Assembly (NCBI RefSeq): GCF_033568475.1
Contig: NW_027331831.1
Span: 11,408,001-11,472,000, forward strand
Direction: 5' to 3'
Source of the DNA: Henckelia pumila
Lineage: Eukaryota; Streptophyta; Magnoliopsida; Lamiales; Gesneriaceae
Length of the DNA: 64,000 nucleotides
The notes below the pieces were generated by a model, which was not told the DNA's origin, searched no databases, and was given only the letters and a program-made list of their open reading frames with translations. This document shows, one piece after another, positions 35,779 to 48,900 of the stretch; the first letter of the stretch is position 1; each line of letters opens with the position of its first letter. Both the position numbers and the translations under genes were made by a program.

Positions 35779-36753
35779 GGAAAAAGTATACTTTTGGTCC
35801 TATAATTTGCATATTTTTCATTTTTAGTCCTGTTAAAAGTAAATTTGCAATTTTAGTCCTGTAAATTTTATTCTTTTTTCATTTTTGGTCCTATTAACAT
35901 TGAATTTGCATTTTTAATCCTGTAACTTTCATGAATTTTCATTTTAAGTCTTGTTAACACTGAATTTATAATTTTAGTCCTGTAACTTGCATTTTTTTTT
36001 CATTTTTAGTCCAATTTACATATAATTTTCATTTTTTATCTTGTAAGTTCCATATATTTTTTATTTGTAGTAATATTATTGTTGAATTTATATTTTTTTA
36101 TATTTTTATTCATAATATATTATGATTTACATATTTAAAAACTTTTAAAATTTAAATGAATCAACAAAACATGATTTTTTTTAAATGAATCAACAAAACA
36201 TATGTTGTAACTTCCATATATTTTTATTTTTAGTCATATTATATATCAAAACTAAACCCAAAAACATGATTCACATTAGATTGATAGTTTTATTTATATT
36301 ATGTATTTAGTGTAAAATTGTTTTGAATAATTTTAGTTGAATTTTTTTATTTAATTCATTTAAATTTTAAAAGCTTTAAAATATGTAAATTATAATATAT
36401 TATAAATAAATTATAAAAAGTATGAAATTTATGGAATTAAAAATATAAATTTATCGATAATATAACTAAGAAAAAATATATATAAGTTACAAGAAAAAAA
36501 TGAAAATTCAATGCAAACAGGACTAAAAATGAAAAAAAAAATGCAAGTTACAGGACTAAAATTATAAATTCAATATTAACAGGACTTAAAATGAAAAATT
36601 CATGAAATTTACAGGACTAAAAATGCGAATTAATGTTAATAGGACCAAAAATGAAAAAAAATGCAAATTACAAGACTAAAATTACAAAAGTAATTTTAAC
36701 AGGACCAAAAATGGAAAATGTGCAAATTATTGGACCAAAATTGTAATTCACCC
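35779..36753. mobile_element. Large foldback Mutator-type element, 975 bp, 9-bp target duplication
   Basis: A perfect TTTTGTAAT flanks the element at 35770-35778 and 36754-36762. The two halves are inverted copies. Each contains four or five tandem units of about 60 bp built on TTTTTAGTCCTGTTAAC or its mirror ACAGGACTAAAA. The ends (ACTTTTGGTCCTATAATTTGC and, reversed, ATTTTGGTCCAATAATTTGC) pair. The 9-bp duplication and long inverted arms fit a non-autonomous Mutator-like foldback element. No coding. Confidence 0.85.
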
Positions 36754-36762
36754 TTTTGTAAT

Positions 36763-38914
36763 AAACACAATGCATGGAGTAGCTGAATGTTATTAATATA
36801 TTACGAAATGAATATTGGTCCATTTAGGTCCAGTCTATTGGGGACAATGATTATAATTTTTCTTGCAACATGCATGCATGCCTGCCAGAATGTACAAATT
36901 AATTGTTGATTGAAATATAAATTCATCCTTAAAATCACTACATATTAATTAAATAGAGTCAGCATCCGTCAATTTAATTTCACTTGCTCCACAGCTCCAT
37001 CATGCTTTTTTCTCCCATTATATTCGACATATTACTTAATTAATTTACAGTTGCTTGAGACGTTGTAGCATATCAGTTACCTGTTCACAGATTCACTGAG
37101 AATATTGTCATAGGTCGCTAACATATTCGAACCTTTCGAGTTGAGTTCGATACAGACTACAAAATCGAGCCTCAGCTCAAATGTATGTGATTCGAGTATT
37201 AAAAACTTTTTTTTTTCATATTCGACTCGATTCAAGTGTATTCGAAGAGGGTTATTTTTTAGAAAGATAGTTTGACCAAGTTCATTTCCCAAAATTTTCC
37301 TTATAAAAAATTGAGATAATTTTTTTTACCGAACAAATGGAACTAAAAAAGTCATTTCAAATGAAGTAACTTTATATTTTAGTATCAGTTTTTTTTCAAT
37401 TCTTAGCTGAAACCGATTTGAGACAGCATGAGCATCTGAACATAAAATAGAGTAGAAATTAAAATAATTCCAAGTAAAAAAGTCTTGAGAAGAGTAAATC
37501 AAGTAGCTAAGTCTATTCTGATTTCTTATGTCTCTATTGAGAATCCTCGCTTCCCAAGTTTCTATAACACACACCCAGATATATATGTGTGTATATATAT
37601 AGATATAGATATTTTTTTTTCTTTGAGGGGAGATATAGATATACACTAATCTATGGAATAGCCTTTTATCCAAATGTCAAGTTTTCGAATATAATTCACG
37701 ATGTATCACCATTGATCAGAAATTCATGTTGATAATAAAACAGTCTCATGGAGGATCGATTCGTCCAATATTTACAGTAAAAAATATTACTTCTGATATA
37801 AAAAGTAATGTTTTTTTTATGAGTCAGATCGAAGATTTATCTAAAAAAAACTACCAGTATATAATTATTGAAGATGGAATATATAACGTCTAACGTATAA
37901 ATTATTATGAAAAATGTTTTTTGTATTAAAAATAATGATCATTGAATGATGTTGATGAAATTTGGCATCACTTCAACACAATCCACTCAAAATTGAATGA
38001 GACAATAACTTTGGATAAATAATGTGTACAGTAAATAGTATCAAAAGTTGGATACGCATATAGTTAATGCTGGGGTAAAATCTAACTCACAAAATGAAAT
38101 ATTAATGGAGAGAATAGAGGGCCCTTCAAATTTTAATGCAAATCCTGGCCCTCCTATCTCCCATTTCCCAAATTAAAATTAACCATAAATGTAAATATTA
38201 CGTCAAATATTTCATATATAAATTTTTTTTTTTGGAGCATGCATAAATTTCAAATGAATAATAGAAATATGATTGATTTTTAAAATTTATATATTTACAA
38301 TTTTTTACTCATTTTTATTAGTTTATTTTTTTTAGGAATATTATTTATTTTTTATGACAACAATGGGTTCAGATCCTTGAATTAATTAATAAAGTAATTC
38401 CAAATCCGTTTTTCAATTAAATATTTCAGTTTAAAATGCAACCCATATAGCTAGTTATTTCATATGGACAACACAATTAGGCTCAAGCTAGCTCAAGCTA
38501 TATATTAGTGTAATTAGCAGGTTTAGATTTCAAAATTCAAATAATAATAAATTTTTGATTTAAAATATGAAAGGATGAAACTTAAAGATGATAGGTGGTG
38601 GATTTATAATTCTTTTTTTTTCAAAAAATTAAATTAATAACAAAATGATAGAGACTTGGAAATTTTGGTGAGCAAATATAATTGAAATTTGAGTTGGTTA
38701 TATATTATATATTTTATTTTATATGATGTGATTTTATTGTTCCAATTATATTGTTCATCCTCTGACATACATATATTATAGTCGTTAAACGGGAGAGATT
38801 AAAAGTAATTATTTTAAAATTTGTTTGTGCCTGGAAAAAAATATTCTTTCACTATTTTTACAAATTAAAGATAAAAATTTATATAGCAGATTATCCGAAT
38901 TTATTTAAAGCCGA
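36763..38914. other. AT-rich spacer with two small repeats
   Basis: No gene was found. There is a TCGAG-type repeat patch at about 37110-37260, a fragment of the 7070-7510 repeat family at about 37735-37850, and TA-rich microsatellite sequence near 37580-37640. Confidence 0.4.
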
Positions 38915-39253
38915 GAAAATTACATTTTAAGTCATATAACTTGCACGTTTTTTATTTTTTGATCATGTTATCGGTCAATTAACTCAATTCACAGTCTTAT
39001 AAGTCCACTAACTCCTTTCACTTTTAGATTTTTTTCACCTGAATATTGACATGACATCGAACATGTCAACATTAATTTCTTCCACACATTAGCAACGAAA
39101 ACGTCATCCTTTTTCAACGTCACCTCAGCACTCTGATAAAATAATAATAAAATTGAAAAAGTGCAAAATAGTGAACAAAAATAATAAATTGAAAGATGAT
39201 ATCATCAAAAATGGAAAACATGCGAGTCACACGATAAAAACCGTAATTTTTCC
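38915..39253. mobile_element. Inverted-repeat element related in its ends to the foldback element
   Basis: The left end GAGAAAATTACATTTTAAG and the reverse complement of the right end, GGAAAAATTACGGTTTTTA, pair. TTTTTATTTTTTGATCATG near the left mirrors CATTTTTGATGATATCATC near the right. The central ATGACATCGAACATGTCAAC and AACGTCACCTCAGCA resemble the centre of the relic at about 8340-8420. The flanks TTTAAAGCC and TTTATAATC match at six of nine bases, perhaps a decayed 9-bp duplication. Confidence 0.5.
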
Positions 39254-40686
39254 TTTATAATCTAACGAATCTCGCCTTGTAATTAAAGATGACATTGAAA
39301 TCGTTAACATGGACTAAAAACGATGTTATCATTTGCTTTAATCCACCATATATAATTCAATGATTAAAAAATATGTACCAGAAAGATTCAAAATTAAAAT
39401 AGTTCCTTCCCCGCGTCAACAAGTACCTACAAGAATTATGAATTCACTAGATATTTATCCACATTTACTTCTTTATTCATTATTTTCACGTTATAACTTA
39501 TAAGTGACCCCAATTATTCAATTGACGACATTATACAATCTAAGTAAATTAAAGTTATAAATCATTCAAAATAATAGAGTTCTTTAGGCGCCCCATGTGT
39601 AATGATTTTCGCCTAGCTAATAAATACACCACTCAATTTGAGGAGTCCAATTCACCAAATTATATCTATTCAAATTTTAAACCTGAATTTATACTTAGAT
39701 CATTAATTTGATGCATGCAAATGATATATATTTATATGCCTTATTTATTTATTTATCTAATTCTTGTTTCTTTCCACGAGACTTTTCACCCATTTAAATC
39801 GTAAAAATGTCTACTCGACGTCACCCCAAATCCCTCTCGAAATCAAAAGTGGTCCCAGTCTTTAGTAACCAAAGGACTTGAACCCACATGTATTAAATGA
39901 GCCACGTACACAGTACTCATGATCATGCAAATTCATTTAATATAGAGAAATTGTGGCAAATTCAAAGAAAAATCTTAATTTATAGATTATTGATTTCTAA
40001 TTTATTTTTAAGAAAATTTAAATATTACAAATGAGGGGTAGTACAAGTACTATATAACCATCTACTATAAAATAAATTACGTACTCAAATTTACTTGAAA
40101 ATTTGATACATTTATTTATGACATATATTGTTTGAAAATTAGTTAGATATCCCTCCGACAGAATGTTTAATATGATTGTCATTTTAGTAAATGTACGTGC
40201 ATGGGAGGTGGACCTGGTGGTATATTTCAATTCATTTACAAAACTGTGATTACTCATCAATATAAAAGCATAAGATTTTAGCCCAGTCACTTTTAATTTT
40301 CGACTATTTTAATGAAATTTGTTGATGTGACAAAAAACTTAGTGATTGCGGTGAAACGTAAGAAATTCCTAGTGTTGAGTCGAAAAATGAGATGCTATAG
40401 TAGTATCCAAAGGTGTATCTAAGGATGACATTTATTAATACATGTGGGGTCTGTATTTGATTTTCAATAAACCACATATCTATTATTATATATCCAAGGT
40501 TAGATGCACTATTGGGGTAGTACCTTAAGGGTAGCTTGAAATGTCCCTACCGAGCCAGTGCTTTCTAACTCCATCGTACGTAAGTATTTTTCGGTGTCAC
40601 ATTACTCCGACGTACGATAGGACTAAAGCAAAAAGGGAGAAAAAAAAATCAAACTTATCGTGGAAAAAACAAAGAAACTTGAATAC
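39254..40686. other. AT-rich spacer, no gene seen
   Basis: No recognisable coding, RNA gene or transposon end. A small inverted pair (CATCGTACGTAAG and CCGACGTACGATAG) lies near 40575-40620. Confidence 0.4.
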
Positions 40687-40689
40687 TTA

Positions 40690-41098
40690 GGCTACGTTTA
40701 CTTGGGGTGATTATCATGTGATAAGACTATTCATAATAATTCATCCCATGTTTACTTAAAAAATTAACAAAAATTCCTAAACTCAAGGGTTCGTTAATAA
40801 TTAGATTTGAGCATGATTTTTAATCCTCAATATCATTAAGGATAAATAATTTATGGCCAAATAAATGGAAAGAAAATTAGAAAACTCCTAATATACCCTT
40901 ATTTCTAATCATTTCTATTATATTTAAAGGGCAAAATTGTGAATTTTGTTTAATCATAATTCTAATCACAATCGTAATTAATCACAGTAAACAAATTATT
41001 ATTTATCCATAACAGTACTCTATATCATATCTAATTAGTTTAATAATCACATAATAAATTACATTTTCACAATCCTATCAACATAAGTAAACGCAGCC
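40690..41098. mobile_element. Tourist-type (PIF/Harbinger) MITE, 409 bp
   Basis: The left end GGCTACGTTTACTTGG and the reverse complement of the right end, GGCTGCGTTTACTTATG, are Tourist-like inverted repeats. Both sides carry the target duplication TTA (40687-40689 and 41099-41101), the duplication typical of PIF/Harbinger. It lies about 770 bp upstream of the MYB gene. No coding. Confidence 0.85.
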
Positions 41099-41101
41099 TT
41101 A

Positions 41102-41867
41102 ATGAACTTAGATTACTCGTGAAAATATGTCAAGTATGTAGACCAAAAAAAAAGTTATTTTTTTCTAAAATATATAGGAGGGCGAATCACTCTCATCATA
41201 CATCAAGTCTAACTCGACTCCAAAATCTAGAAACTGAAAAACCGTGGACGAAGTTGAGATCCGAGAATCGTGAACGTACGTGTATGTTTAGATAATACTT
41301 TTAACCAATCAAAATTAACTACATTTTCTAGAGATAGTCATGATCTCGCAGCCGTCGCCCTCGATCGGGGTAATTTTTTTAGTAGTACTTGGGGACTATT
41401 TCTTATTTACCAAAAAATCGTGTAATTTTTGACATCGATGATCATAAGCTAGCCTACAACTACAAGTATGTATTTATGAGCCGACAGTATTATGTTAGGA
41501 AGTTCAAAGTCCCATAAATGTTTCCTTCTTTCACGTACACAATGCATGCAAGCAATTAACTCTGAGATTGAGCAATCATTTAATGACTCTATTTGCAGAA
41601 AGTTGGTTGTGGGCTCTGTCATAAAAATATTAGGTCAAAAATTATCAGACGTACTACTTGTAGTAAAGTACGTATTAATTTCTTCACTCTTGTATATATA
41701 CACAATACATCCATTCCATATCTTTTACACCCAAATTGTAAACCCACAACTTTCTAACATTAAAATATTACTTGTTTTACTGTGTACGAGTTACATCTCG
41801 CACACTTTAATTAGATAATATACTCTTAGGAATTTTTGTCAATCAGTCTGCTAATTGTAACCCTACC
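41102..41867 (+). promoter_or_regulatory. Upstream region of the MIXTA-like MYB gene
   Basis: This is presumed promoter DNA. A TATA-like TTGTATATATACACAA lies at about 41689-41704, roughly 165 bp before the ATG. Several CATGCATG/ATGCATGC words (RY-like) occur, for example at about 41543. No gene was seen. Confidence 0.4.
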
Positions 41868-43200
41868 ATGGAGTTGTCGAATCGCGAAGAGAATGTGGAG
41901 GTGAAGAAAGGGCCATGGACTCGAGACGAAGACCAGAAGTTGGTTGCTTTCATCGAGCAGCATGGACATGGGAGCTGGCGCGCTCTGCCTGCGAAAGCCG
42001 GTAGGTGTTTGTACAACATATATGCATGCAAGCACTTGATTTGCATCATTATCGAGGAGTGCAAACAAATCGAATCGAACATAAAAATATTTCTTATAAG
42101 TAGAGTTTTTATATATCAAGAAAATTTATATATGTGTGTGATATTAATTTCTAGGGCTTCAAAGGTGTGGGAAGAGTTGCAGATTGAGGTGGACTAACTA
42201 TTTACGACCTGATATCAAGAGGGGAAAGTTCAGCACTCAAGAAGAGAAGGCAATCATTCGACTCCATGCTCTTTTAGGCAACAGGTACTAATACATATCA
42301 TTGTTATCAGAATATGTACGTATTATGTACGTAACTTTTGTGAAATAATATTCAAGCTTAATTAACATTGGATATGTATATATATGATTTCGGTGCGCTC
42401 TGGGTATACCCTGGACTAACGACTAATTATTTCATTGAATTAACCTTAGGTGGTCAGCAATAGCGACTCATTTACCAAAAAGAACCGACAATGAGATCAA
42501 GAACTACTGGAACACCCGCCTCAAGAAAAGGTTAACTCGAATGGGAATCGACCCCGTGACCCACAAGCCTAAGAACAACCCGGACGGCTCGGCTCAGTCC
42601 GCCAACCTCAACCACATGGCTCAATGGGAAACAGCTCGGCTAGAGGCCGAAGCCAGGCTCGTCCGCGAGTCCAAACTTCTGGCCAGCCTCCACCTCCACA
42701 GAGCCACCGCTCCGCCACCCCAGCCGCCTCCGCCCCCATGCTTAGACGTGCTCAAAGTCTGGCAAGCCACCGCCGCATTCAACAGCTTCTTCAACTCATA
42801 TTCCGTCGGGCTCCTCGAGTCTCCGACGTCAACCCTAAACTTCTCCCCTAACCCGACTACGGTCCCGACCGTCGGTCCCAACGGCGAGATACTGATGGCG
42901 AACGACGTCGTTTCTATGAGCAACTCTGGTGCATGTGGGCTTGGAAAAGCCAGCAGTTACATGCAAATCAAGGGCAAAACGGGGAGTTCACTTCATCTTC
43001 ATGACAACAACATAACGTACTCTATGGATCACGGTTACAACACGGGTTCGTTAAACGATCTCGTGTCTGTTACTTTTAACCCCGGATGCTACGAAGACAG
43101 CATGGTTACTACAATTTTAGGAGAAATTGAGGATAACAAGAGTTACTGGAACGACTTGCTGAATTTGGTGGGCTCGCCGATGGAATCGCCGGTATTTTAA
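41868..43200 (+). CDS. MIXTA-like MYB: R2R3-MYB transcription factor, MIXTA-like (subgroup 9), three exons
   Basis: Exons 41868-42000, 42155-42284 (130 bp, standard) and 42450-43200 give 337 residues. The R2 repeat starts at KKGPWT with Trp17, Trp37 and Trp57. R3 has Phe70, Trp89 and Trp108 and reads [13 protein letters not shown]. After R3 come [11 protein letters not shown] (119-129) and the subgroup 9 motif [20 protein letters not shown] (144-163). Then follow [16 protein letters not shown] and a C-terminal [13 protein letters not shown]. This set matches MIXTA, MYB106 and MYB16 proteins, nuclear regulators of conical epidermal cells, trichomes and cuticle. The usual MGRSPCCD start is replaced by [12 protein letters not shown], and no in-frame MGRSPCCD exon is visible upstream. 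No stop interrupts the frame. Confidence 0.92.
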
Positions 43201-44757
43201 GACCGATCCGCCCGCGAAAAATTGAACGACATGACTTCTAGTAGTTAGTGTGGTCTTATTTCTTTCTATATGTGTATCAAGATTTGACAATAAAAAGGTT
43301 TACAATATGATCAGGTCTTAGACTCAAGTGGCTTAATTAATAGGGTAACCTTGCTTTATAACTAGCTATCATTATCATGATTTGATCTTAAAAGTTAGGT
43401 TAATTTGTAACAGCTTATAAACTATATACTTTGTTCTTCAAGATTGTGATATTTCAACGGTAATTTATTTGACAATTGTTATAGCGTACGTGTGGATCAG
43501 TTTTATTTTGATGTATTGTTTTTCCTTTTTTGACTAGAAGAAAACCGTTATAGGTGAAGCTAGGGTATTTATTACAAGTTCGGCCTAGGCCCGTAAGTCA
43601 CGAGTGAAAGCTACTGTAAGTAGGTTGTGAGCAACTCGGTCGAAATTCGACTCAAACTTGATTTGATTGAGTTTGAGTATTTTTTCGGATCAAGTTCGAG
43701 TTTCAATTATTTGTAATCGAGTAGCTTGAGCTCAAGAACTATATTCTAAAATTTAGACGACTTTTGTGTTTTTCGAGCTCTAATAACTCGATATATACAC
43801 AAGTTCGAGATAGAGCTTGAAATGGATTACTAGACCAAGCTCGAACTCGTGTACCCCTAGTTCGGGGGTGGCGGAGCCACGTGTTAGTTAGGTCACCCGG
43901 GCTAAAGAATTTTAAATTTTTTTATATATTAATTTTTTAAAATTTTGTATTCATTTGATAGTTTGGGCAACTCGATTAAAAAAATTAAAGAATTCTGAAT
44001 TTAAAATTTTAACCGTGTAGATTTTTAATCATAGTTCCTTTATTGGACGTCACATTTACCCACTGATAGTATCAAATGAAATTACTCTTTCTTATATATA
44101 AATTTATGTCCAGGAAAATGACTCGTGGACATGATCGAAGCACGGTGTAAGAGAGTGTCGAGATGTTTCTGTGAAAGCCCATATCGACACCCTAAATCTA
44201 GAATATTAGAAGTATTTGAGGGTACCTAGTCTATTATGAGCTTTGAAAGACAATATATTGATCATCACTAAATTTCATTGGGACATATATGCACGGAATA
44301 TTTGCTTTCTATTGGGAGTATAAATTTTGTGGCCTACGTACTCTTGTGTTTTTTGGGGTTCTACTCACTTTTTTCTTGGCATATCTAGCTAGACTAGCTA
44401 TATATATGTTTGTCTAGATTCCACGTTTTGTTTTGTATATTCTTCGTCTTATATTGTGAGTTTAAATAAAAGAATTTGAAGCAATGAATTTGAAATGATT
44501 TTGAATCTATCTGATTATTTGGATAATTCATGTTGATAGATGATACAATATGATATTTGGATTTGAAATAATTGCACTCATATATATCCTTCAAATCTCT
44601 CTAGTCAAATACCCTTTTTAAAATATATATATATATATAATCCTCTCATTCAAGTGCTCGAGACCTTTCGTTAAAATGATGAATTTGATTTGGAAAAAGA
44701 TAATTGGTTCGGGCAGGAATTCGAGGAGTTAACGCTAATATACTTGAGAAATCCATC
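43201..44757. other. Spacer downstream of the MYB gene with repeat remnants
   Basis: No gene was found. A repeat built on TCGAG words spans about 43600-43860 (AACTCGGTCGAAATTCGACTC to GAACTCGTGTACCCCTAG), shortened here. Next to it, CGGGGGTGGCGGAGCC at 43864-43879 resembles the end of a common plant hAT-like repeat, as at 55495 and 56833. A (TA)n tract lies at about 44620-44640. Confidence 0.4.
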
Positions 44758-45011
44758 GTACGTTATGGGCATAAGTATATTTTTAATATATTTAAAATAT
44801 ATAAATAAATTAAGTATATCAATTTGTGAGAATCACATTTTTAAATGATTAATTCTGAATTTTTTAGTCCTGAAGGACTAAATTGCATTTTAGACCTGTA
44901 GGATTAATTACCAACCTTTTGGACCTAGAAGGGGTAATGAACAATTTAACTCAATTTTGTCTATAAATATCATTCAAGCTCTTCATTTCAATTAAGTGAC
45001 TCTTTGGTTTA

Positions 45012-45847
45012 TGAAAGAAATTTTATTCCTTGTATATTTTGGCCCCAATTAATTGGAAATTAGAAGATTTTGCTTTCTAGACAAGATAGATTATTTGGTA
45101 AATATTCTATGTATATCTCGTATATGTTAAAGATATATTTGCCAAAGTTTAAATCATATTGTGATAATGTGATTATTTGATAAAATATAATTTGATATTA
45201 TCATGATTTGATTTTCATGTATTGATAGAGTTTATTTCCTACTAAAATATTGTTACATATTTTTTAGGACTCTATCTAAGAAAATCTTCAAAGCTTGGAT
45301 GATTATCTATAAAAGAAGATTTCCACGCACAAAAGCAGAGAGGGGCTTCAGACGAAAACTACTCTGCACATACTCTGAAGAATTCGAGTGAAGATCTTGA
45401 AGAATTCTGAAGCAAGGTTTGCAACCATCGTTGTTGCATGTCCCCGTGTTGCCGTTCGTGTTGAAGACATCAGAGACAACACTGTGGAAATAGTGTTGTT
45501 CGAAGATCTTTTCTGTCTCTTCAATTTAGGCCACGGGAGTTGCATCCAATAGTTTTTATATCTTGTCGTAGTTTAGGATGCAAGTTTGATTTCTCAACGT
45601 GTTGAGAAATTTAGTATTTAATGACTTTTCGTGAAATCACTAGGATTGTTTCGTAAGACTGCTCTTACGTTTACTAGTGATATTTAGCCCTAAGGCACCC
45701 GCACGAGTTTTATACTCGTGAAAAATTTATTACTTGTGTTTTTATTTACGCTTTAAATTTTCGCTGCACTGTGTTGTCTTTGGTGTTACGACACGAAGTA
45801 CAACACTGTCTTATTTTACATAACAACCACGTACACCGTTTCTTTCA
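45012..45847 (+). repeat. 5' LTR of the Sirevirus
   Basis: 836 bp, starting TGAAAGAAATTTTATTCC and ending CGTTTCTTTCA. It contains two copies of the GTGTTG/CAACAC module (45446 and 45771). Confidence 0.95.
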
Positions 45848-45849
45848 CG

Positions 45850-45862
45850 TGGCATCAGAGCC
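45850..45862 (+). other. Primer-binding site (initiator tRNA-Met) of the Sirevirus
   Basis: TGGCATCAGAGCC, two bases after the LTR, is complementary with one mismatch to the 3' end of initiator tRNA-Met. Confidence 0.85.
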
Positions 45863-45911
45863 ACCACTTGACTTTACTAAGTGAGTTCCTGGTTTGTGTT
45901 ACAGGTTAGTT

Positions 45912-48900
45912 ATGGACACTCTGTACACAAGTGCAATTCGTCCACCTATTTTGAATGGGACAAACTATGGCCCTTGGAAATTGAAGATGAGCATGTATAT
46001 CCAATCCATTGAGTCCAGGGCTTGGCAGCGTGTTCTTGACGGCTGGACACCACCCATGAGAGATGATGATGTACCAGGACCAAAGCCAAGATCACAATGG
46101 ACAGCCGATGAGAATACAACGGCTATTTATAATGCTAAAGCTCTTAATGCTATGTTCACTTCTGTTGATATGAACATGTTTAATCTAATTGGTACTTGTA
46201 CTTGTGCTAGGGATGCTTGGGAGAAACTACAAACTCACTGTGAAGGCTCGGCAAGTGTCAAGAAGACAAGGATACGTCTCATAACTTCAAAATTTGAAAA
46301 ATTGAGAATGAAGGAATCAGAGACCATCATGGAATATAATGGAAGATTGAAGAGTCTTGCAAATGAAGCATCTATTCTTGGCGATCCTATTTCGAACGAG
46401 AGACTTGTATCCAAAGTGCTTCGTTCGCTTCCCAAAAGATTTTACACCAAGGTTTGTGCTATAGATGAATCCAAAGATACATCTATAATGGGTTTGGATG
46501 AGTTAATTAGTTCTCTTCGCACCTATGAGATGGAGTTGGAAGCCGAAGATGACTCGAAAGGTAAGTCTATTGCTTTTCAAGTATCTAATAATGTTTACAA
46601 TGATTTTGCTGAAGTTCAGTAGGAAGTAAAGGATTCTGATCTTGAGGAAAATTCTATTGTCTTGATCTCAAAGAAATTTACTGATTATCTCAAGGTAATG
46701 AAAGAAAAGAAGGATGTGAAAAGTGCACAACCCTCAAAGTTTCCTAGACTGCCTACGTCAGAGAAACCTCAAAAACCTGCTGCTACTCGAGGACCTCGTC
46801 AAAGGTATGAAGGTAAGAATCAGTCCTCAAGCAAAAATTTTGATAATGTTCAATGCAGAAAATGTAAGGGATATGACCACTATGCTTATGAATGCGCAAA
46901 TCGCCTTCGAAAAGGTATGAATGTTTCTCTGAGTGATGATGATTCTGAAGAAGAACAAGAAATGGTTGAACAGGCAGATCTCATATCTTTTACTACCTTA
47001 CTGGAGAGTAAGAAAAAATTTCAGATTAATCCTCTTGGTGTTGACTCCGGTGTTGCAACACCTGGACGCAACACTATTCAAAAATCTGTTTGTTTTGTTG
47101 CTTCTAACCTTGACAATTCCAGCAATCATGAAGAACAGGTAGCTGATCCTTATACTCTGGAAGGTATTCAAAAACTCTATGAATAGTTATACAGTGATTG
47201 GAACAAGAGGAATCAGTTGAACACAACTCTTACAAAAGAGAATACTGAATTGAAAGCTGCTGTGGCTAGACTGGAAATTCTCATGAGTAAGAAAGATATG
47301 AAATTAGGGTTGCTGAATTTTGAACTTGAAAGAGCAAAAACTACACTTGATAAATTTAATTCCAATTCGAGCAAACTTGATTCAATTTTGACTATGGGTA
47401 AGAATGATAAGTTTGGACTTGGTTTTAAAGAAAGTGTTTTTGAAACTGGTAAATGTTCCAAAACACCAGTGTTTGTGAAGGAAGGTAATGATTTCTTGAA
47501 CCATCCTTCAACTGCTTCGAAAGGTAAGAAACTCATTGTTGAAAAGGATGTTTCTGTTCCTAAGCCAAAACAATGGAAGCATCCTTTTGTATGTCACTAT
47601 TGTCTCAAATCTGGTCATATCAGGCCTTTTTGTCGTAAGCTTAAAAATGACTATGTTTTGTGGGAATCTAAGCAAGTGTTACCCTCCGTGTTGTCCAACA
47701 CCAAGAGCAACACTGGCAGAAAGAGGCCCACTATGAAGAAAGTTTGGATACAAAAGCCTGATGTTAGATGTTTTGTTATTTATACTTCCTTGAAAGCTAA
47801 CACTGCAGGTAATTGGTATTTTGATAGTGGAAGCTCTCGGCACATGACAGGTTTGAAAGATCACCTCACAGACTACCTTGAACAAAATGGTGGTAGAGTG
47901 ACCTACGGAGGTGGTGCAAAGGGAAGAATTGTTGGAAAATGAACACTCAATGTGGAAGGGTTTCCAAAGCTTCATAACGTCTTACATGTTGAAGGACTTA
48001 ATGCAAATTTAATTTCAATTAGTCAACTGTGTGATGATGACTTGCATGTGAAGTTTGATAAGAATACGTGTGAAGTTTTTGATAATGCTAATCGTTGTGT
48101 TATCACAGGTACAAGATCAGTTGACAACTGCTACCAACTCGATGAAGAATTGGCATGTAGACACTCAAAGATTGATGAGTTTAGTCTATGGCACCAAAAA
48201 CTTGGACATGTGAATTTCAAGACCTTAAAGAATCTGAGTAAGTATGAAGCTGTCAGAGGTCTTCCAAATCTAAAGACTGGTGTTCCATATGTTTGTGGTG
48301 CATGCCAAAAAGGTAAGCAAACCCATGTTGCGCATCCCGTGTTACAACACTGTGGGACAACACGGTGTCTTGAACTTTTGCACATGGATTTGATGGGACC
48401 CATGGAAGTCGAAAGTTATGGAGGTAAAAAGTATTCTTTGGTATGTGTTAATGATTTTTCTCGTTTTACATGGGTAAGATTTCTTAGAGAAAAATCAGAC
48501 ACTTTTGGTGTTTTTAAGAAGTTGTTTACCAAGATTACTAACCTACATACTTTGACTGTAGCAAGGATCAGAAATGATCATGGAAAGGAATTTGAGAACT
48601 CATTGTTTTCTTCTTTGTGTGATAAGAAGGGCATCTCACAAGAGTTCTCTGCCCCAAAAACTCTTCAACAGAATGGAATTGCCGAAAGAAAGAATAGAAC
48701 GTTGCAGGAGATGGCTAGGGTGATGATGAGCTCAAAAAATATCTCCAAAAGATTTTGGGCAGAAGCATTGAACACAACATGCCATATTTCCAATCGTGTT
48801 TATTTGAGAAGTGGATCTTCGATGACTTCCTATGAAATACTCATGGGAAAGAGACCAAATCTTAATTATTTTCATATATTTGGCTGTGTGTGTTATGTTT

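Noticed and set aside
41492-41818. Open frame of 108 codons upstream of the MYB gene, plus strand
   Set aside because: It has no recognisable domain, low-complexity AT-driven composition and no splice or promoter context. It is probably chance within the MYB promoter.
42621-42923. 100-codon frame antisense to the MYB third exon
   Set aside because: It is a shadow of the GC-rich MYB coding sequence. The sense frame has clear family motifs.
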